The position numbers were made by a program, and so were the translations under genes. The notes under the pieces are model-generated. The model was given only the letters and a program-made list of their open reading frames with translations. It was not told the DNA's origin and searched no databases. Shown here one piece after another: positions 1 through 12,260 of a stretch of 64,000 nt of DNA. Numbering within the stretch: position 1 is the first letter of the stretch; each line of letters starts with the position of its first letter. This stretch comes from Epinephelus fuscoguttatus (lineage: Eukaryota > Chordata > Actinopteri > Perciformes > Serranidae), in contig NC_064756.1 in the NCBI RefSeq assembly GCF_011397635.1, positions 34,400,996 through 34,464,995 of the forward strand. The letters are read 5' to 3'.

Positions 1-199
1 ACACATGCATTCTTGCTAAAAAAAAAAAAAAAAGTACTGTTTATAACACTTGCCCATAAACAGTCTCAAGCACAGATGAGTAGCCCACATTAAAAACTCA
101 GTGGAATGCATGAGCAGATTTCAAACACTGCACTACTGTGCACCACTTGCACGCAAAAGTGTTTTAAATGCTAACATTTTGGTGGAAATGGATGTTTTG

Positions 200-440
200 G
201 GAGTACTAAGAATATGGCTGGATAAATGAGATTTGGATAACACTGCACAAGTTGTGTAAGAGTTTGTAAACAGAGGCTTGATATAGTTTTACTTGTGTTA
301 AACGCAGAAGTCCCTTACTTGAATTCATCAAGATTGTTTGCTATTTATTAATTCTCTGCTCACCATGGAGGCATGCGAGAAAAACAATTTTCTTAGAAAA
401 TTCAATCTAACAAGGTATTCCTTTAATAAAACATGTATAT
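200..440. repeat. Dispersed repeat, copy 1 (unnamed family)
   Basis: This stretch resembles 18110-18330. Shared words in the same order include a 'ggataaatgagat/a' block, 'tgtgagagtttgtaa', a 'gttaaa-gcagaagtccct'-like block, 'aggcatgc-gaaaaa' and a run of 'attcaa'. It sits upstream of the first DHX34 exon in the window, so it is probably intronic. I do not know the family name and cannot place its ends exactly. Confidence 0.45.
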
Positions 441-587
441 AAAATGTAATCTATAATGTGTCACCCCACCAACTGTATAATGTACTGTACCATCATTATT
501 GTGGGCAATATGCAGTATGTTTGTTGTACCATGATCTATTCTATTCCATATTGCCCACCTCTGGTCCATTTATGCATCATGTAGAAG

Positions 588-700
588 TATTAAAAGTCCA
601 GTGTGTAGGGTTTAGGGGGATGTATATTTTCAGAAATGGAATATAATATTTATAACTATGTTTTCATTAGTGTATGATCACCTGAAACTAAGAATCAGAC
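588..700 (+). repeat. Fragment of the 'GTCCAGTGTGTAGGATTTAG' inverted-repeat element
   Basis: It begins with the terminal sequence 'gtccagtgtgtagggttta', which also opens or closes the elements at 4405-5279, 8470-9192, 12985-13606 and 14660-14970. It continues with the family's 'tcattagtgtatgatcacc' and 'tgaaactaagaatc' interior, then stops about 40 bp before the DHX34 acceptor. Only one end is present, so it is truncated. It looks like a non-autonomous DNA transposon common in percomorph fish; I cannot name it. Confidence 0.6.
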
Positions 701-735
701 CTTTAATGCTCTGTTTGTCTACGAATACTCTATAG

Positions 736-2620
736 GCTCTGCTGCTGGTTGCAAATTCCATTGACAGTAATGCTGACTGTACGCGTCTGGTGGTGGACGG
801 CTGGCTGGAGCTGGAGCTGAGGGAGCCGGAGGAGGCCCTGAAGGTGCTGTCCACAGCTCTTACCCTCAGGGCTGAATGGGAGCGCCTCCTGTTGGCCCAG
901 CTGGGACAGAGCACAGTCAAGGGAGCAGCAGTCCAGGGAGTGTCCCGCAAAACCATGGAGAAGCTGAGCGAAGGCCTGGTCCGCTTTCTGCTCTACACTG
1001 AGGTACTGATGCAGCGCTGACCTGGCTGTTACAGTATAGCGCAACCCAAAAACAATATATAGCTCATACACATACTCTTGATGCAAATAATTACTAGTGA
1101 CTCAGTGACTCAGAAGTTCATTTGCATTTTACAGTCTCATTTAATATCCTCTTTCTGTACTTTCTGTGTGCTTCTTACCTTCCCTCCCAGGTCAGTTACA
1201 GCCTACGGCGACTCACAGCTTTCCAGACCCAGAACCTATACATCGGCCCTCAGTCTGAGTCTGAGCTGTCTCATACCCAAGCTCCATTTGTAAACTCACT
1301 GTTTCCAGGAGTCGAGGTCAAGCCAGACCCGGTTAAGGGAGGCCTGCGTGTCACCAACTTCTTCAACTACAACTGTTTGGCTGTGAGTCTGTCTGAAACA
1401 GTGGAAATCTAGACAAGTATTCAAGAGCTTTTCCCATAATTCTGTGGAAAATTGTGTATTTGCAAAGGTCACTTCAGGTGAACTGTACATAAAAATGAAT
1501 TGTCATTATTTTATTTGCATTGCTGAATTTTAAGCCACCCCTACAATCAATTAAAAACCAGCAATTCCATATCTTTCAAGGTTATGTGATGCTAGTGAGA
1601 ACTTGCAATTTCCTCCATATTTACTCTATGTCAGATTCTATGGTTGTATCCATGTAGGAGGCACTTAATTGTTTTCGGGGATCCAGGTGCTGTCACACAC
1701 AACATAGAGAGCATTTGTCAACTTTTGTATTGTCCCTTCCCACATTATTGTATTGTGACATTGTTTGTCATCTCATCGCAGAACCCATCAGAGTGGTATT
1801 TCTTTATATAATTTATATATAAGTCTAAAAGTGTTGAAAAGGGGGTGGGCTAAATGTAACTTAGGTTAGAGCTTGACATAACCTCAACAACTGAGTGCTC
1901 CGACAGAGCAGCTGGAAAACAGCTGTACTGTGGTAATGTGTGATTGTAAAATTAAAAACAGAGGAGTTTAATTCCCTAACAAGATTATTTTTATAAAAGG
2001 TAAATAACAAAATAATGGCTAGCTAGTTCGAGCTTAAATTTCATGCCTCCAAAAGATGTTTTTTCCCTTGAATTATTCACCTTCCTTTGTTAAACACATC
2101 TTACTTAAAATAACCTGATCACCATACTTGACAAAAATCTCATCAATCCTTATGTTTCCACTGCATGATTAACAGGACTCAAAGGATCTCTACAGTGAGT
2201 GTTTACGCACTTTTTGGAGCTGTCCTAACTGTGACCTCTACATGCCTCTGACTCCACTTGAACGCATGCAGCATGAGACCTCCTGCAGGCCAGCAGGAGA
2301 ACAGCAGCAGCCAGAGGAAGGTCAGGAATTTCTCTTGTTGATATTTATTGTGATGCATCTGTTGGTATTTGATCACTTGAACTCATGCACCAGATGACAT
2401 ATGCAGAAGCTGACTTGACTCATATTAAGAGATGAATAATTTGAGACTAACTGTGGAGTATGTTTTGTGGTTTTCAGAGCCAGAAGGTGGAAAGGCAAGC
2501 TCATCCTCAGTGTCCAGTCTCACCAGAGTTTATCACTGTGATGTCTGTGATGAAGACCTGACCCTCACCTCCACTGAGATCCTCAAACACAAAAGACAGC
2601 ACATGTGTTCTGCCAAGTAA
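736..2620 (+). CDS. DHX34: DHX34, DEAH-box RNA helicase 34, C-terminal part (four last exons)
   Basis: Four exons give the C-terminus of DHX34, a DEAH/RHA-family RNA helicase that takes part in nonsense-mediated decay. Exons: 736-1002, 1191-1382, 2176-2320 and 2478-2620, with stop at 2618-2620. All introns have GT-AG ends and the frame holds across every join. The first exon reads ALLLVANSIDSNADCTRLVVDGW, split here as ALLLVANSID and VVDGWLEL, matching the post-helicase region of the family. The last two exons carry two C2H2-like zinc ribbons, CPNCDLYMPLTPLERMQHE and YHCDVCDEDLTLTSTEILKH, which are the most diagnostic part. The helicase core lies beyond the left edge, so the gene is partial only because of the window. 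A likely poly(A) signal follows at 2759-2764. The identification is from remembered human DHX34. Confidence 0.88.
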
Positions 2621-3660
2621 CTGCTCACAGCATCTAAAGGATGCTACTGTAATTACACCTTGTGCCTGTTCTGTTTAGGGCAGACTTAAGTTTAGAGAAT
2701 TGAGTTGTTATTACATTTGTGTCACTGTTCTTCATCCCTTTTGTACTTGAGGAGCTTTATTAAAGTGCTTCCCTAGTGGTCACTGGATGCATTTGCTTTA
2801 GCCCTCTGCATAGTTGTGTTTCAATAGGAGATATCCACATTTGTAAAAATCTACTTATTTGTTCCAACATCGAAACATGTTCAAAGGCTTGAAACAAATG
2901 AACACATTCATAGTTGTTTTTCTTTTTCTTTTTTTTTCAAATTCCTTTGAAAGCATTATGGAATAATTATCGAATACAACTTTCATACAGTGTTTTGGAA
3001 AAGGCACAGTGAGTTAATGACATGCAGACGTGAGAGAGAAGTAGACACTGATTTAAAATATAGAGTGAGGGTTTAATAATGATACAAACCCACGATATGT
3101 AACACCTCAAAGCAGCACATTGGCACAAAGTCAGAAGTAAGACAGCACGGAAGATAAAAACCTGTCTCAAAAAAATAAAGAATTAGAATAAATATCTCAA
3201 TAAATAAATAAACAGGTAATATCTCATTAATTACTTTGAAACTAATAAATACGTACATTTGAAAATATGCACATTGGCAGAAATCAATAACCCAAAAAGT
3301 AAATAGTACTTAACACAGAGTTACTTAGAAATCATAAGTTATTGATTACTCAAATCAAAAGGCACATTTATTAAGATGTAAGAATGGGGCCTGCAATAGT
3401 GATCGCATGACTGTCAGTACTGTACTCTAACACCATTTCTGGACCAGAAGTAGCAAACTGTGTGCAATGGCTTTACTAGTTCTGTATATCTGCACCATCA
3501 AGTGAATGTGTGTGTCTGTGTGTACGCCTATGCGTTACAGATTTGTGGGGATTGTGTGTGTGCAGGACAAAGGGTTAATTTAGGATCAGGGAATGGCAGT
3601 CTAGTGACCGACTGAGTTTGTGTTTCCTGCTATTGTGACAGCATGTCTTTTTTTTTTTAT
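2621..3660 (+). other. DHX34 3' UTR and intergenic DNA
   Basis: ATTAAA at 2759-2764 lies 139 bp after the DHX34 stop and is the best candidate poly(A) signal. The rest is AT-rich with no coding frame that resembles a protein. Nothing else was recognised. Confidence 0.55.
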
Positions 3661-3661
3661 T

Positions 3662-3845
3662 TAAGTGGACCAACACTGTTGGCAGGCTGGCCTAGTAGTG
3701 AAGATGAGCGTCCCATAACCGAGAGGTCAGGAGTCGTGTTCATCAGCAGTTGTATCCCCCGACTCTGAACCCTAAGTACTGCCTGTTCACTCACTTTAAG
3801 TCACTTTGGATAAAAGTTCTTGGCTAAACCTAAAATGTAAATAAT
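3662..3845 (+). repeat. tRNA-derived SINE with an LINE-like 3' tail
   Basis: The left part has a degenerate pol III A-box-like segment ('tggcctagtagtgaagat') and B-box-like segment ('ggtcaggagtcgtgttc'). The right part, 'cactttaagtcactttgg' followed by 'ataaaagt' and 'gctaaacctaaaatgtaa', is the tail shared by many fish SINEs and their partner LINEs. The order head-body-tail puts it on the plus strand. Divergence from the tRNA boxes suggests an old copy. Confidence 0.65.
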
Positions 3846-4404
3846 CTGGTGAAGCTTCTGAAAGGTTCATTCTAACATAATTCAAGGTCTACCAGGTGGT
3901 TTCCTTATACAGAGCATATTGTATGTATTCCTGGTGAAAATCCCCCCACAGATTCTCTTACACTGTTAGTATATCATAATTCTGTGCTGCTCAGTGCATT
4001 TCATGTGTTATTTTAAGATTATATGCTGTAATTTGTTTTCCAGTGTTCCCATTTTCATTCAACCTGCATAATCAACATTTACCTTGCTTACAGATTTCTT
4101 AATTTTTTTTTGAAAATCTTGAGCTTGTTGCATTCGGTAGTTGGTTCTTCATGTCAGTTAAGAGACCAATAACTAAAGATACAGGGATATAAGAGCCTTA
4201 GGTTTTTTTTGGTCAACAAAAAAAAAAAAAATGTAATCTCGCTAATCATGTGGCTGCATTGCATTTTGGTCAAGAGGCAAATTTCTGCGGAGTAACTTAT
4301 TTCTGTGCCCCTTCTATAATATACCTTGCATGATTGTTAAACTCCGGTGTGGAGAGGCTGAACAAAGGGGCCTTGCTCTTTGATTCATTGAATATGTTGA
4401 CATA

Positions 4405-5279
4405 TCAAAGGTCTAGTGTGTAGGATTTAGTGGCATCTAGTGGTCCGATTGAAGACTGCAACCATCTGAAACTTCTCCCATGTGCCAAGCGAGAGCTACA
4501 GTGGCCGAAGTGAAAACATGAATGACCCTGTCTCAAGCCAGTGTTTGATTTGGCCCTTTCGGGCTACTGTAGAAACAACATGGCAAACTCTGTGGAAGAG
4601 GACCAAGCGGCAACCTCAAGGGCTCAAAATTGAAACCCCCGTGGAGGTGCCACAAATTGCAGTTCTATAAATGGCCACTTGAGGCTGGCTCCAGAAGCCA
4701 GTCAATCCCCATACACCCCCATTTTAAAATGCCCAAATTTACAGCGGAAATAAAAATTAATAATGTTTACAGCCTGGAATGAAAAACAGTTTTGGTTTCT
4801 GTAGCTAATTTCCCTCTTCATGACAACTGTACAGGGGATAAAATTTTAAATAACTCACTCGTTTACATTTTATTAAGGCTTACAGTTACGCATAACTAAG
4901 GGCTGGCCACTTTGAGTCACAGACAGTGTCCTCAGCTTCTCAGTCAGATTCACCCCTCATTCTCCCACAGCTCCAGCCTCTCATCCAGATATGGTTACTT
5001 CTGACTCCAAAAAAACAGCAACAGCCAAAATGCCAGATTCGAGGCCACAAGACAGGAGTTCAAAAACCAGTGGGTAACATTGCGGTAGCTACATCCACTA
5101 TTTTACACAGTCTATGACGAGGACCCACTCTGTATGTAGATATAAACAGTTTATTCTGAGGTACTGGAAACGCAGCGACTCCTAGTTTCAGGCAATCAAA
5201 CTAATTAAAACCTAGTTGTAAATACTATATTTCATTTTTGCCAATATATCCCCCTAAATCCTACACACTGGACCTTAAA
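4405..5279. repeat. Inverted-repeat (MITE-like) element, both ends present, composite interior
   Basis: The left end, 'aaggtctagtgtgtaggatt', is matched in inverse by the right end, 'aatcctacacactggacctt'. These are terminal inverted repeats of about 20 bp. The interior has the family's 'gatataaacagtttattctg' block. A second common fish repeat ('ggctggctccagaagccagt' to about 4920, including 'aaatttacagcggaaataaa') seems to be inserted or incorporated inside. No transposase frame is visible, so it is non-autonomous. The superfamily is not certain. Confidence 0.65.
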
Positions 5280-7131
5280 GATTTTTGAAAAACCATTCTG
5301 TTAACAAAATCTTTTGGAGCTGTGATAGTAATAGCTTTTGCTCTACCCTTGGCCAGTTATTCATTGAAAGTAGAAAAATATACGACCAATCAGCAAAATA
5401 GATGCAGTAATGTAAGGTACATCACCAGACGCATTTTTAAAAAATGTCTTATGGTGAATTTATCTTTAAGCCCAGCTTACAAAAGCCATCCTCACACATG
5501 ATTTAGCTTCCTCAGCACCTTGAATGGGATAAAAACTTGAGGGATTGTTTGACTCTGCCACACCACCTCATGGATTGCTAAGAGGCAGTGGGAAAGCTTG
5601 AATAGGGTTAGGACAGGACTTAAAATAGCAGCTTTTTGACTTCATACTTAAAGCAACATTCAGCAAACACATCTGCCACTGTGCCCAAACAAAGATCTAC
5701 TGCCGTTCATATTTTTCAAGTTAACGCCTCTCTTTTCTTGTCACAGGGTCAACAGTCTACAGCACGCACGTTTAAATGTCACACCTGTGAGCTATGTGCT
5801 GCTGCTCAAAGACAAGTTTGTGTTCCTATTTATCATTTCTGCTTGATATCGAACACAATAACACTCAATTCGAACACTTTTTGATTTAGTTTTTCCTAAC
5901 GTGAATGACTGGTACAAAAATATTCTTTCAATACATTGTTCATTGCACTTAACTTTTTTTTTCTTTTTTTTTTTTGGTGGCATCTCATTCAAAGGCCTAG
6001 ACACATCTACAGATTGGTAAGCGTGGGGTCCTGTTTTGTTTATCTTTGGGGTTGGGACTGTACGGTCGTTGTGTACATTAGGTAGAATAGACTCGCTCAG
6101 AGGCCTCAGTTGTAAGCACCTTGACTGATTCAACAAGTACAGTGGTGGGATGTGATGTCATCTATGATTAATATTGAAAATACATGGATTGAAAGATGAA
6201 AAAATATGTGTAAAGTGAGGGTGTATAATGGTCGACACACATTCTTGATTTACTTTTTTTTTTTAGAAAACAAAAATAACCTTGTGTTTGGTTACAAAGG
6301 ACCATAATGAATCACATTATGACTTTTAAGTCTTTGTGGTTGTCATTGCAACTTCCCTTAACATTAATTGTCCCTTTGCATTTGATAACCTTTCTTCCAC
6401 TGTGGTCTACTACCTTAACCAAAAGACAACACTAGTGGTCTCAGATGCTCATACTTTCTTGAAGACTGCACTCACTCATGCTCACTATCTCCCCTTCCTC
6501 TTTTTCATTTCTTAACCAGGGCTGAGTAACATCTGAGGTAAAAATTAGAGGTAAAGGGTGACATCTGCTCATCTGACTGATAAACAGGGCAACATGAAAC
6601 GAATAACTTCCTCAAGATCTCATGTTTGTGAATACGTGATAGTGTGTGCCACTGGGGGATTCGGTCAATATGTTTTACATTTAATAAAATATACCAATTA
6701 AAATTATAACAATCATATATATAAACATCTTTAGTTTTTTGTGTTTTTCTCTCTAAATAAAAAAACAGACATTTGAAACAGTGTACACATCATCGTTGCC
6801 TCTGACACTCTCTTCTTGTGATATAGTCTCTGACTGCTAATTCTAGATCAGCCAACCCTCAGTAAATCCACTATGAAGGCTCCAGATGACTCCCACAGAG
6901 CCTGGTCTGAGTGTAGTGCACCCTCAGCAGGCAAGGACCAGTGAGGAAGGCCCCGGGTTGAAAAGAGACAGAGCGGAATGCAGTGGAAGGCCGTGGGGTT
7001 TTGGAGGGCCACGTCGGAGGTCTGGGTCTACTGAGAGCACTGTTCCACCTGCTAACTCCATCTCTTGCTCTCTCCTCTCAACATCCAAACCTCCTTGGTC
7101 CGGGGAACCCCTCCCACCCCCTAGCCTGGCC
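5280..7131 (-). other. Probable SPRED3 3' UTR and intergenic DNA
   Basis: This stretch lies downstream of the SPRED3 stop on the minus strand. It is AT-rich with several poly-T runs (for example 5951-5975 and 6251-6263). No frame resembles a known protein. The 3' UTR end cannot be set from sequence alone. Confidence 0.4.
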
Positions 7132-10100
7132 TCATCGGACTGCCTTGTGCTTTCCCCCACAGCAGCCACACCTCTCTCCACACCGCAGGCAGGCGCGCAA
7201 AGGCAGGTAGCAGCACATGCAGGGCACGAAGAGCGACAGGGCCAGGAGGGCCAACCAGCGGGCACAGCAAAGGGGGTGCGGGTGGCCCCCCATCGAGTCA
7301 TCACATGAGCAAGGCTCCCAGAACTCTCCCTCAGAGTCCGACATGCAGTGGTAGAGCAGACTTTCTGCACACCACACACAGGTCCACTGGCGCAGGCAGT
7401 GCAGGGCCGGGTCAGGGGCATCTCTGCAGCGGCCCCGCCCATTTTCTGAAGCGCTGAAAACAGAACGGCAGTACACACAACGTGATGAGCATGACGATGA
7501 AGCCTGAGGACACGGGCTGTCGTCGTCGGGGGAGATTACCCCAGGGTCGCCGCCGCTGCTGGCCCCTCCTCCTCTCTTACGAGTCCGCGACCGGGGCGTG
7601 GCCAATGAGGTGTGGATGCAGCAGGGAGAGGGCGAGCCTTTGCCTGTCTCCTGGGGTGAGCCGGCACCTGAGGACACGCCTGACACAGCGTTGGGCATGG
7701 ACATACAGGTGGGTGACGATGAGGACAACCGCTGGGCAGCTTTACTGTCCAAGCTCACTGTCACGTCGCAGCCTGCCGTCCCCACCCCTGCGAGCTCTTT
7801 CTCAAAGCGTACCACGCACAGCTCTGACTTGTCCTGCAGACTCCCCCCACCACCGACAACCACACCCCCAGTCAGCCCCCCAACCATAGTCCTGGTGGCC
7901 CCTGCCCTTCGGTAGTCCTCATAACCTCGAGAACCCCACAGGTCTTTGCAAGGGTCCACAATGCGTAGGTCTCCCTCCTCAAGCAGAGAAATGGTGGGTG
8001 AGAGGGGGGACAGAGGAGATGAGGCTGGGGGACCCACAGGAGGAGTAGGTGGAGCAGGAGGTGGGGGTGGGGGCGCTGGCGGATTCAACACAGCCGTCAT
8101 TTGTGAGAGCTGGTGCTGTCCCGGCCTGGTGTGGATCTGTGGAGAAGGTATAGAATTACAGAGTGAGTCAGGAACAGTGTGTACTGGGGCAGCAGTTACA
8201 GAAGGTTTTCGTCTCTAGGATATCTCAAATAGAAGCACAAATGATTAAGAACTCCAATTTAATAAAGATTTCATACTTTTGGATGTCAGCGGGTCGTTTT
8301 GATTTTACTTTTACTTCATAAAGAATCAATAAATGTATGTAGACTTATGAGTGGAGACAGAGGGCCAAATTCAGCCAGTCAACCTTCCCTGTTTTTTTTT
8401 TTGTTTGTTTTTGTATTGCTCTAACTTAGAATAACACAAACACCCAAGGAGGTTCCCACATCCCACTTTAAAGGTCCAGTGCGTGGGATTTAGGGGAATG
8501 TATTTGCAGAAATGCAATATAACACAATAAATATGTTTTTTCTAGTGTATAATCACTTGAAAATAAGAAGTTTTGTTTTTTTTTCATACACTGCCATGTC
8601 ACTTTTCTACAGTGGCCCTGAACAGAGAAACCAAACACTGGCTCTAGATGGGGCCGTTCATGTTTTTGCATTGGCCACCATAGTTAGCAGCCCCTCCGCA
8701 ATGAGCTACATCAGAAAAACACTGTTTTGGTTTTTTTTTAAACATGAAACTGTTTTATTTAGTGTTTTTAGCAGCTTTAATTGCCGGGTCCTTTTTCTTT
8801 TTTTTGGAATGGAAGAGACCTCTGCAGATAATTTGGCCCAAAGTAAAAACCTCCTGAATGTCTGGGTCTTAAGTTATCAGAGAAAGACAGTGAGCACATA
8901 TTTGCTGGTGCTGGGTTAGTGGCCCATCTCCAGTGTGCCAAACAGTGTGGTAGACAGGTTGATTTTTTAAGGCAAAAATGGTTTAGTCAATGTTTTTACC
9001 AACTTCAGCCACCTGGTCCATTATTTTGGAGAGGAAGAGACCTCTGCCAATAATTCAGCTCCTGGAAAAAAACCACCTGAACAATAAACACTAAACAAAT
9101 TTTAACCAGGAAAAGTTTCATCTGGTTGCAATTTGCAATCTTTACCACTAGATGCCACAAAATCCCCTTAAATCTTACACACTGTTCCTCTTAGAACTTT
9201 TTTTTTTTTGGAGCTCACAAGGGTGATGAGAAAACGTTCACAGAAATCAACTGAAAATCAAATCAACATGTGTCTGTTTCTTTGAGCATCTTGTCACTAA
9301 TACTGGAGTTGGAGCAGAGTGTGTTGTGTTACCTGAGCAGGTGTCTGAGTGGTGACAGCATGGCTGGATCCAAAACTAAACTCCTCTGGCCGCACAAAAC
9401 AAGTAGACGAAGACTCACTCGTCACTATGGTGATGGGTTTGGGAAGCATCTCCTTTCTGCTGTTGGATGACGACTCACTTCCTGTATGGGACTGGCAGAG
9501 GCTACATGTCATCCCACAAGTCAAAAACAGCGATAACTGAAATGGGGCCCCTTGGCAGAGCAAACGAGAATTGTTTCAACGAATTGTTAAAGAACAATTG
9601 ATCAACCGACAAACTGCTCAGATACTCACAGCTTGTCCATCATCCTCTGTGTCAGCCTCTTCTGGTGTGGAGGACGAGGGAGAGTCAGAGCCTTGATGAC
9701 ATGAATAGAGAGGATTTAGGTGTTGGTAGATGCTAGAGGCCAATGGGAACACAACTAATGAAGGACTTTATATGTGACTTGTGTATCTCTACCTCTGTCA
9801 AGCTTGTCTATGACAGTCTGCAGCCCTTTCTCAAAGGAGATGGCATCGGCAGGACTCTGGAAGGTAAGGCCAAACTTTCGATCTTCTACTCGCCAGTGAT
9901 GAAAGATGGGGTTCACCTTGTTGTACACTAACCCCCTTTGCACAGCACACTCCAACACTGGCTAAAGACACAAATCCCAGCAACATGAGAAGTTAGTTCA
10001 GCAGCCAAGATGTTTCTTCAAATCATGCCCTCACATATTATGAGCCTACAGTCTTTAGGTGGTGTTGAGGAGCAACGTGGCACCAAAGACAGCACACGCA

Positions 10101-11861
10101 CACACTCACTGCTCGATCTCGCAGCCGCTCTCCATGTATGATGTATTCTCTCCGCCCCCTGCCGTCATGACTCCGCCCTTTACATATGACCACATGACTG
10201 AGGCCGCCACCTCCAAGGGGCACCCAACCGCCACTGGAGTCATCACGTGTCATCACCACTGCACGAACACGCACACTGTCAGGGAAGTCAAGAGAGTGAG
10301 CAGAGGCCCAGGCTGATTAAACATCACACACACTGACACACACGCATACACAGACAAACAAAAAATGCAGGACTAATTTCAGTGTGAGGCAACTGTTTTC
10401 AGCTCTACTGAACTATGATAGCATGATGAAATGCACACAAAGAAGACAATTGACAGGTGGCCTATATGAATACTGACGTTGCAACATGACAGCTCAAAGG
10501 CGTATCTTACAGTAATAGTCAGGGCAGGTTTTTACTAATCTATGATCACGTGATTGAGGTAAATTGATTTTAATGAGCATGTGATGATGGCAAACACGTG
10601 AAAAATCACTAAATATTTGGACATGTCTCGTTATTTAAACATTTCTGCTGCTCAGGAGCATTTGAGAATGAAACTGAGTGACCGATATGCGCTGAGAATA
10701 AAGGAACTGGCCAGCGTTAAGGAGGAGAGAAATGGCCAAACGGGAGGAGGGAGGAAGAATGAGTGTTTCCCAGATAGATGTATCAATGAACGCACCCATT
10801 CGCCATCAGAGGCCCCGGCATTCTTGCAAAAAATAAGCTCTGCCCTCGCCAATCGGCTGAATAATTCAGCACCGCAGTTCGACATGTGCATGTAATGCAT
10901 GCACAGCCGCTGTTATTTTCAAAACACACAAAATTTTAAGTGTTGCAATTATTTTCCCAGACGCTCCTTTTCTCAATTCCGCCCCTGCTGCACGCACTCA
11001 TTAGCACACCCCGATATTATGTTATATTTTTTTTATGAATGGGATGGAGCGAGACTGGCTTCGACACCGCGCCGCGCGTTAGATATTTCGCCGTTTAAAT
11101 GTATAAGGCCTAAATACAATGCAATCGCGTGTGATAAAGGGAAGGAAAAAGGAACGAGTGGGTGAGAGGGTGGAGAGGAAACGAGAGATGGGGGGAGGGG
11201 GGCGATTAGAAAAGCGAAGGAGGAGAGGAGGGGTGAGGATGAGGGAGAGCGAGCGAGCGAGAGAAAAAAAAAATCACATTTCATTCATAAAGTTTGGCTT
11301 TAAAAAATCATAATGAAACCCCGAGACACGTTGATAAAAATCACAACGCCTCCATCCCTCCCTCGTTTTACTGTAGCCATGTCTTGAATGACGCGATGCT
11401 GGCCCCAAACTCGCCGTATTTCGCATTTTTTCCACCATACATCTTACACATTGGCTGATTTCGTGACTGTTTTTACCAATCGCTAACCACGCATTTAGTT
11501 CCGAATTGTTGCAGAGCTTCTTAATATGTTTTTATTATTATCATATTTAAATTTTTGTGCGTGTAGGTTGTATGCCAGTCGTCTAAAAGCACACGTCCAC
11601 ATGTAGGTGGCTTAATATTTATCACATATTGGCATGGATATATCGGAAATGGGGTGTATGCTGTTGATTCAAGACTACGTAATGGTGTTTTTATTCTCGG
11701 CAGCCTGCTAAATTGTAGAGCACCGATTGTGATAATAGTGCATGATGCTGGATTGGTGTAACATTGATGGCGGTGGCGTTCTCTCTATCCGTTTTGGTGG
11801 ATGACTGAATATATATGTGCAATGTTAAAAATGAAAATGTAAGGACTTACTCGCCCTCCAT
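7132..11861 (-). CDS. SPRED3: SPRED3, Sprouty-related EVH1-domain Ras/ERK inhibitor
   Basis: Spreds dampen Ras-Raf-ERK signalling at the plasma membrane. Six coding exons on the minus strand: 11861-11851, 10275-10110, 9961-9793, 9691-9630, 9491-9333 and 8136-7132. All have GT-AG ends, the frame is preserved, and the product is 523 residues. Exon 1 holds only 11 coding bases (MEG plus two bases of D); exon 2 then gives [17 protein letters not shown], the EVH1 start. EVH1 covers about residues 4-115 with [14 protein letters not shown]. The Cys-rich SPR domain is at about 409-523 ([25 protein letters not shown]). A Pro-rich block opens the last exon (about residues 205-225). I see no clear KIT-binding domain, which fits SPRED3 rather than SPRED1/2. 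It is longer than the remembered human protein (about 410). The exon 5 acceptor is the least certain boundary. Confidence 0.9.
8470..9192. repeat. Inverted-repeat element in the last SPRED3 intron, with two internal repeat units
   Basis: The left end, 'aaaggtccagtgcgtgggat', and the right end, 'aaatcttacacactgttcct', are inverted copies of one another with a few differences. Inside, two imperfect direct units each end in an 'aagagacctctgc-ataatt' block (around 8812 and 9048). The same arrangement occurs at 12985-13606. No transposase frame is present. Confidence 0.6.
11136..11272 (+). repeat. Purine-rich (GA/GGA) tract in SPRED3 intron 1
   Basis: This run of about 135 bases is almost only G and A on the plus strand, ending in 'gagcgagcgagcgagaga' and a poly-A run. 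On the SPRED3 transcript it is a pyrimidine tract in intron 1, roughly 580 bases downstream of exon 1. Confidence 0.8.
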
Positions 11862-12123
11862 GGCTCGGTGTTGCCCGCCGCTTGCAGCAGCCCACCCCAG
11901 GGTCTCCTCTCTCTCTCTCTTTTTATCCTCCTTTCAGGAAACACTCACAGGCTCACTCACATTCTCTCTCTGTATCTGCTCTCATTTTCCTAATCTTTTT
12001 ATCTCTTTCTCTCTCTCTTCCTCTCGCTCTCTCTCTCCACCTTGATGTCGTTTCGGTGTATCAGGATAGGCTTGAGGTTGCAGCAGCCATTTTCCGCTGG
12101 CAGCATCCTCCCTCTCTCTCCCT

Positions 12124-12169
<46 letters not shown>

Positions 12170-12260
12170 ATCTCTCTCTCTCCCTCTCCAAATCACTCCC
12201 TCGCTTCTTTCCTTTCTCACTCTACCTGCCCTGTGCCAACACATCCGCACTAATCATTGA
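11862..12260 (-). promoter_or_regulatory. SPRED3 5' UTR/promoter with a long CT (GA on the transcript) tract
   Basis: Just upstream of the SPRED3 start, the plus strand is pyrimidine-rich from about 11908. It contains an almost pure (CT)n microsatellite at 12108-12190. On the SPRED3 strand this is (GA)n, a GAGA-type element often found near promoters. The transcription start is not known, so I cannot say whether the tract is in the 5' UTR or in the promoter. Confidence 0.55.

Noticed and set aside
6886-8218. Long plus-strand frames opposite the last SPRED3 exon
   Set aside because: They are antisense to a GC-rich coding exon with clear SPR-domain sequence on the minus strand.
11882-12260. 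Long Ser/Leu and Arg/Glu frames over the CT tract
   Set aside because: Any frame through (CT)n or (GA)n stays open; these are by-products of the microsatellite.
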